DNA of 33,485 nt from Bacteroidota bacterium (lineage in GTDB: Bacteria > Bacteroidota > Bacteroidia > Flavobacteriales > Schleiferiaceae), in contig JANSYJ010000015.1 of the NCBI GenBank assembly GCA_024742495.1, positions 1 to 33,485 of the forward strand, written 5' to 3'. Both the position numbers and the translations under genes were made by a program. This document shows positions 32,831-33,485 of this stretch, one piece after another (the first letter of the stretch is position 1; the number at the start of each line of letters is the position of its first letter). The notes under the pieces were generated by a model. The model was not told the DNA's origin. It was given only the letters and a program-made list of their open reading frames with translations, and searched no databases.

Positions 32831-32868
32831 GGGCTGGTGGGCGTTTTTACTCACTGGCCCTTTCATTT
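32831..32868 (+). terminator. Probable terminator after the barrel gene
   Basis: GGGCTGGTG (32831-32839) pairs with CACTGGCCC (32852-32860) over nine positions, two of them G-U in RNA, followed by TTTCATTT. The broken T-tract makes it a moderate candidate. Confidence 0.5.
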
Positions 32869-33380
32869 AGCTTTTTAGGAAGGCAAGTCTTGGACTGCGT
32901 CTGATTGCAAGCCACCTCTAAATTCGATCATCCAGAAATTAGAACGAAAAAAGACGCTAGGCTCTTTTTAATTTTGCATGGCGCAAAAAAGGAAGCAAAA
33001 AGGCTAGGTCTGGGTGCACTGCTCTTTAAATGTTTGTAGTCTCCTGCTTCGGTGGGCGAGCTCCTTATGTCGCAACCCATCTCAGCTAGTCGTCTACTTC
33101 CATTTGGCAAGCTGCGCACCCTAGGGCCGACAACTACCCAATATTGTTGGTTTAAAATATTTTAAGGGCGGTGCCTTATTTTGAACAAGTAAACTGTAGT
33201 TCTAGAGTAATGCCTGTTATTCTAAAACGCAATCCTTCTCTCAAGGAGCGAAGCGACTGTTCTCAGGTCTAGGTTCTAATAGCGAAGCGGTCTGAGCTTA
33301 AAGCGAAGCGGCCCCTCGACAGGCTCGGGGTGACAAGGTTTAGGCTGTCATGGTGAGCATTCTAAGATTAAAACAAACTT
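32869..33380. other. Intergenic region rich in repeats
   Basis: No gene found. Contents: an imperfect long hairpin at about 32953-33010 (CTAG arms with T-rich and A-rich flanks around TTGCATGGCGCAA), repeat copy C (33243-33293), a second AGCGAAGCGG (about 33301-33311), and a CCCCTCGACAGGCTCGGGG hairpin (33312-33330) followed by GTGACA, then TGTCATGGTGAGC. The last type resembles an intergenic repeat that is widespread in Bacteroidota. It borders the IS110-type fragment. Confidence 0.5.
33243..33293. repeat. Dispersed intergenic repeat, copy C
   Basis: AAGGAGCGAAGCGACTGTTC...AGCGAAGCGGTCT. Shares ACTGTTCTCAGGTCTA with copy A (140-155) and the GGAGC(A/G)AAGCGAC block with copy B. It is the uninterrupted version of copy A and so shows what the IS3-type end displaced. 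Confidence 0.6.
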
Positions 33381-33485
33381 TTAGGCCGCTAATTTCACAA
33401 AAGGTTCTTCTCGATTGGCTACAGCAAAAATTCGTAATACAATTTTATTTGCCACGGCGTTCAAAGCCGACAGTTTGTGCTTTCC
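33381..33485 (-). CDS. IS110-family transposase, C-terminal end (cut by window edge)
   Basis: The last 34 codons before TAA (33383-33381 on the - strand) read GKHKLSALNAVANKIVLRIF followed by AVANREEPFV. The G(K/N)xK(M/L)S.(L/I)NAV.NK(I/L).LR(V/I)FA pattern is how IS110-type DEDD transposases end. The start, catalytic DEDD residues and non-coding bridge-RNA region are outside the window. The stretch between its stop and repeat copy C may include the element's end, but IS110 elements lack clear terminal inverted repeats, so I cannot place the boundary. Confidence 0.75.
   Translation of the reverse strand, partial: GKHKLSALNAVANKIVLRIFAVANREEPFVKLAA

Overview
The window reads as chromosomal DNA of a Bacteroidota bacterium, probably a Flavobacteriales-type marine or environmental lineage. 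Evidence: two SusC-like TonB-dependent receptors with a carboxypeptidase-like N-terminal domain, a DUF4249 lipoprotein, a subtilase with a type IX secretion (T9SS) C-terminal signal, many small outer-membrane barrels, A-rich start regions without Shine-Dalgarno boxes, and promoter -7 boxes ending in TTTG. All intact genes lie on the + strand. Fragments of two different insertion sequences on the - strand close the window: an IS3-type OrfA at 1-96 and an IS110-type transposase at 33381-33485. No tRNA, rRNA or CRISPR array was seen.

Layout. 140-632: intergenic repeats. 633-4898: a quinone-oxidoreductase-like MDR gene, then a probable operon of a DUF6326 membrane protein, two alpha/beta hydrolases around a glycine-zipper miniprotein, and a YdeI-type protein, followed by an exported esterase with a TPR tail. 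6368-10802: T9SS subtilase and a TonB receptor. 11161-14463: a duplicated pair (outer-membrane barrel + beta-lactamase-like serine hydrolase). 14581-18299: a TolB_N/TPR/AraC regulator, a second MDR gene and a DUF4386 membrane protein. 18765-22265: two paralogous AAA/DUF4143 ATPases. 22689-26999: a two-lobed aspartic protease lipoprotein, a TonB receptor and its DUF4249 lipoprotein. 27149-30997: a second TolB_N/TPR/AraC regulator, DUF4386 protein and MFS transporter. 31248-32822: an NAD(P)-binding protein and an outer-membrane barrel.

The most notable content is in the spaces between genes. (i) Four spacers hold decayed gene pieces. The TonB receptor at 8238-10802 is bracketed by the N-terminal relic (8084-8245) and C-terminal relic (10825-10971) of a TolB_N/TPR/AraC regulator. 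The ATPase pair is bracketed by a middle piece (18422-18650) and a C-terminal piece (22348-22467) of a DUF4386 gene. A relic of the first alpha/beta hydrolase lies exactly 600 bp upstream of the intact copy. (ii) Five genes share a two-block promoter-like motif, CGAAC, then 21 bases, then CACNTTTGC or a close variant, with identical spacing each time. It probably marks one regulon, or this lineage's form of the -33/-7 promoter. (iii) Both intact TolB_N/TPR/AraC regulators are followed by a DUF4386 gene, which suggests a recurring regulator-plus-membrane-protein module.

All family assignments come from reading the sequence. No database search or computation was run.
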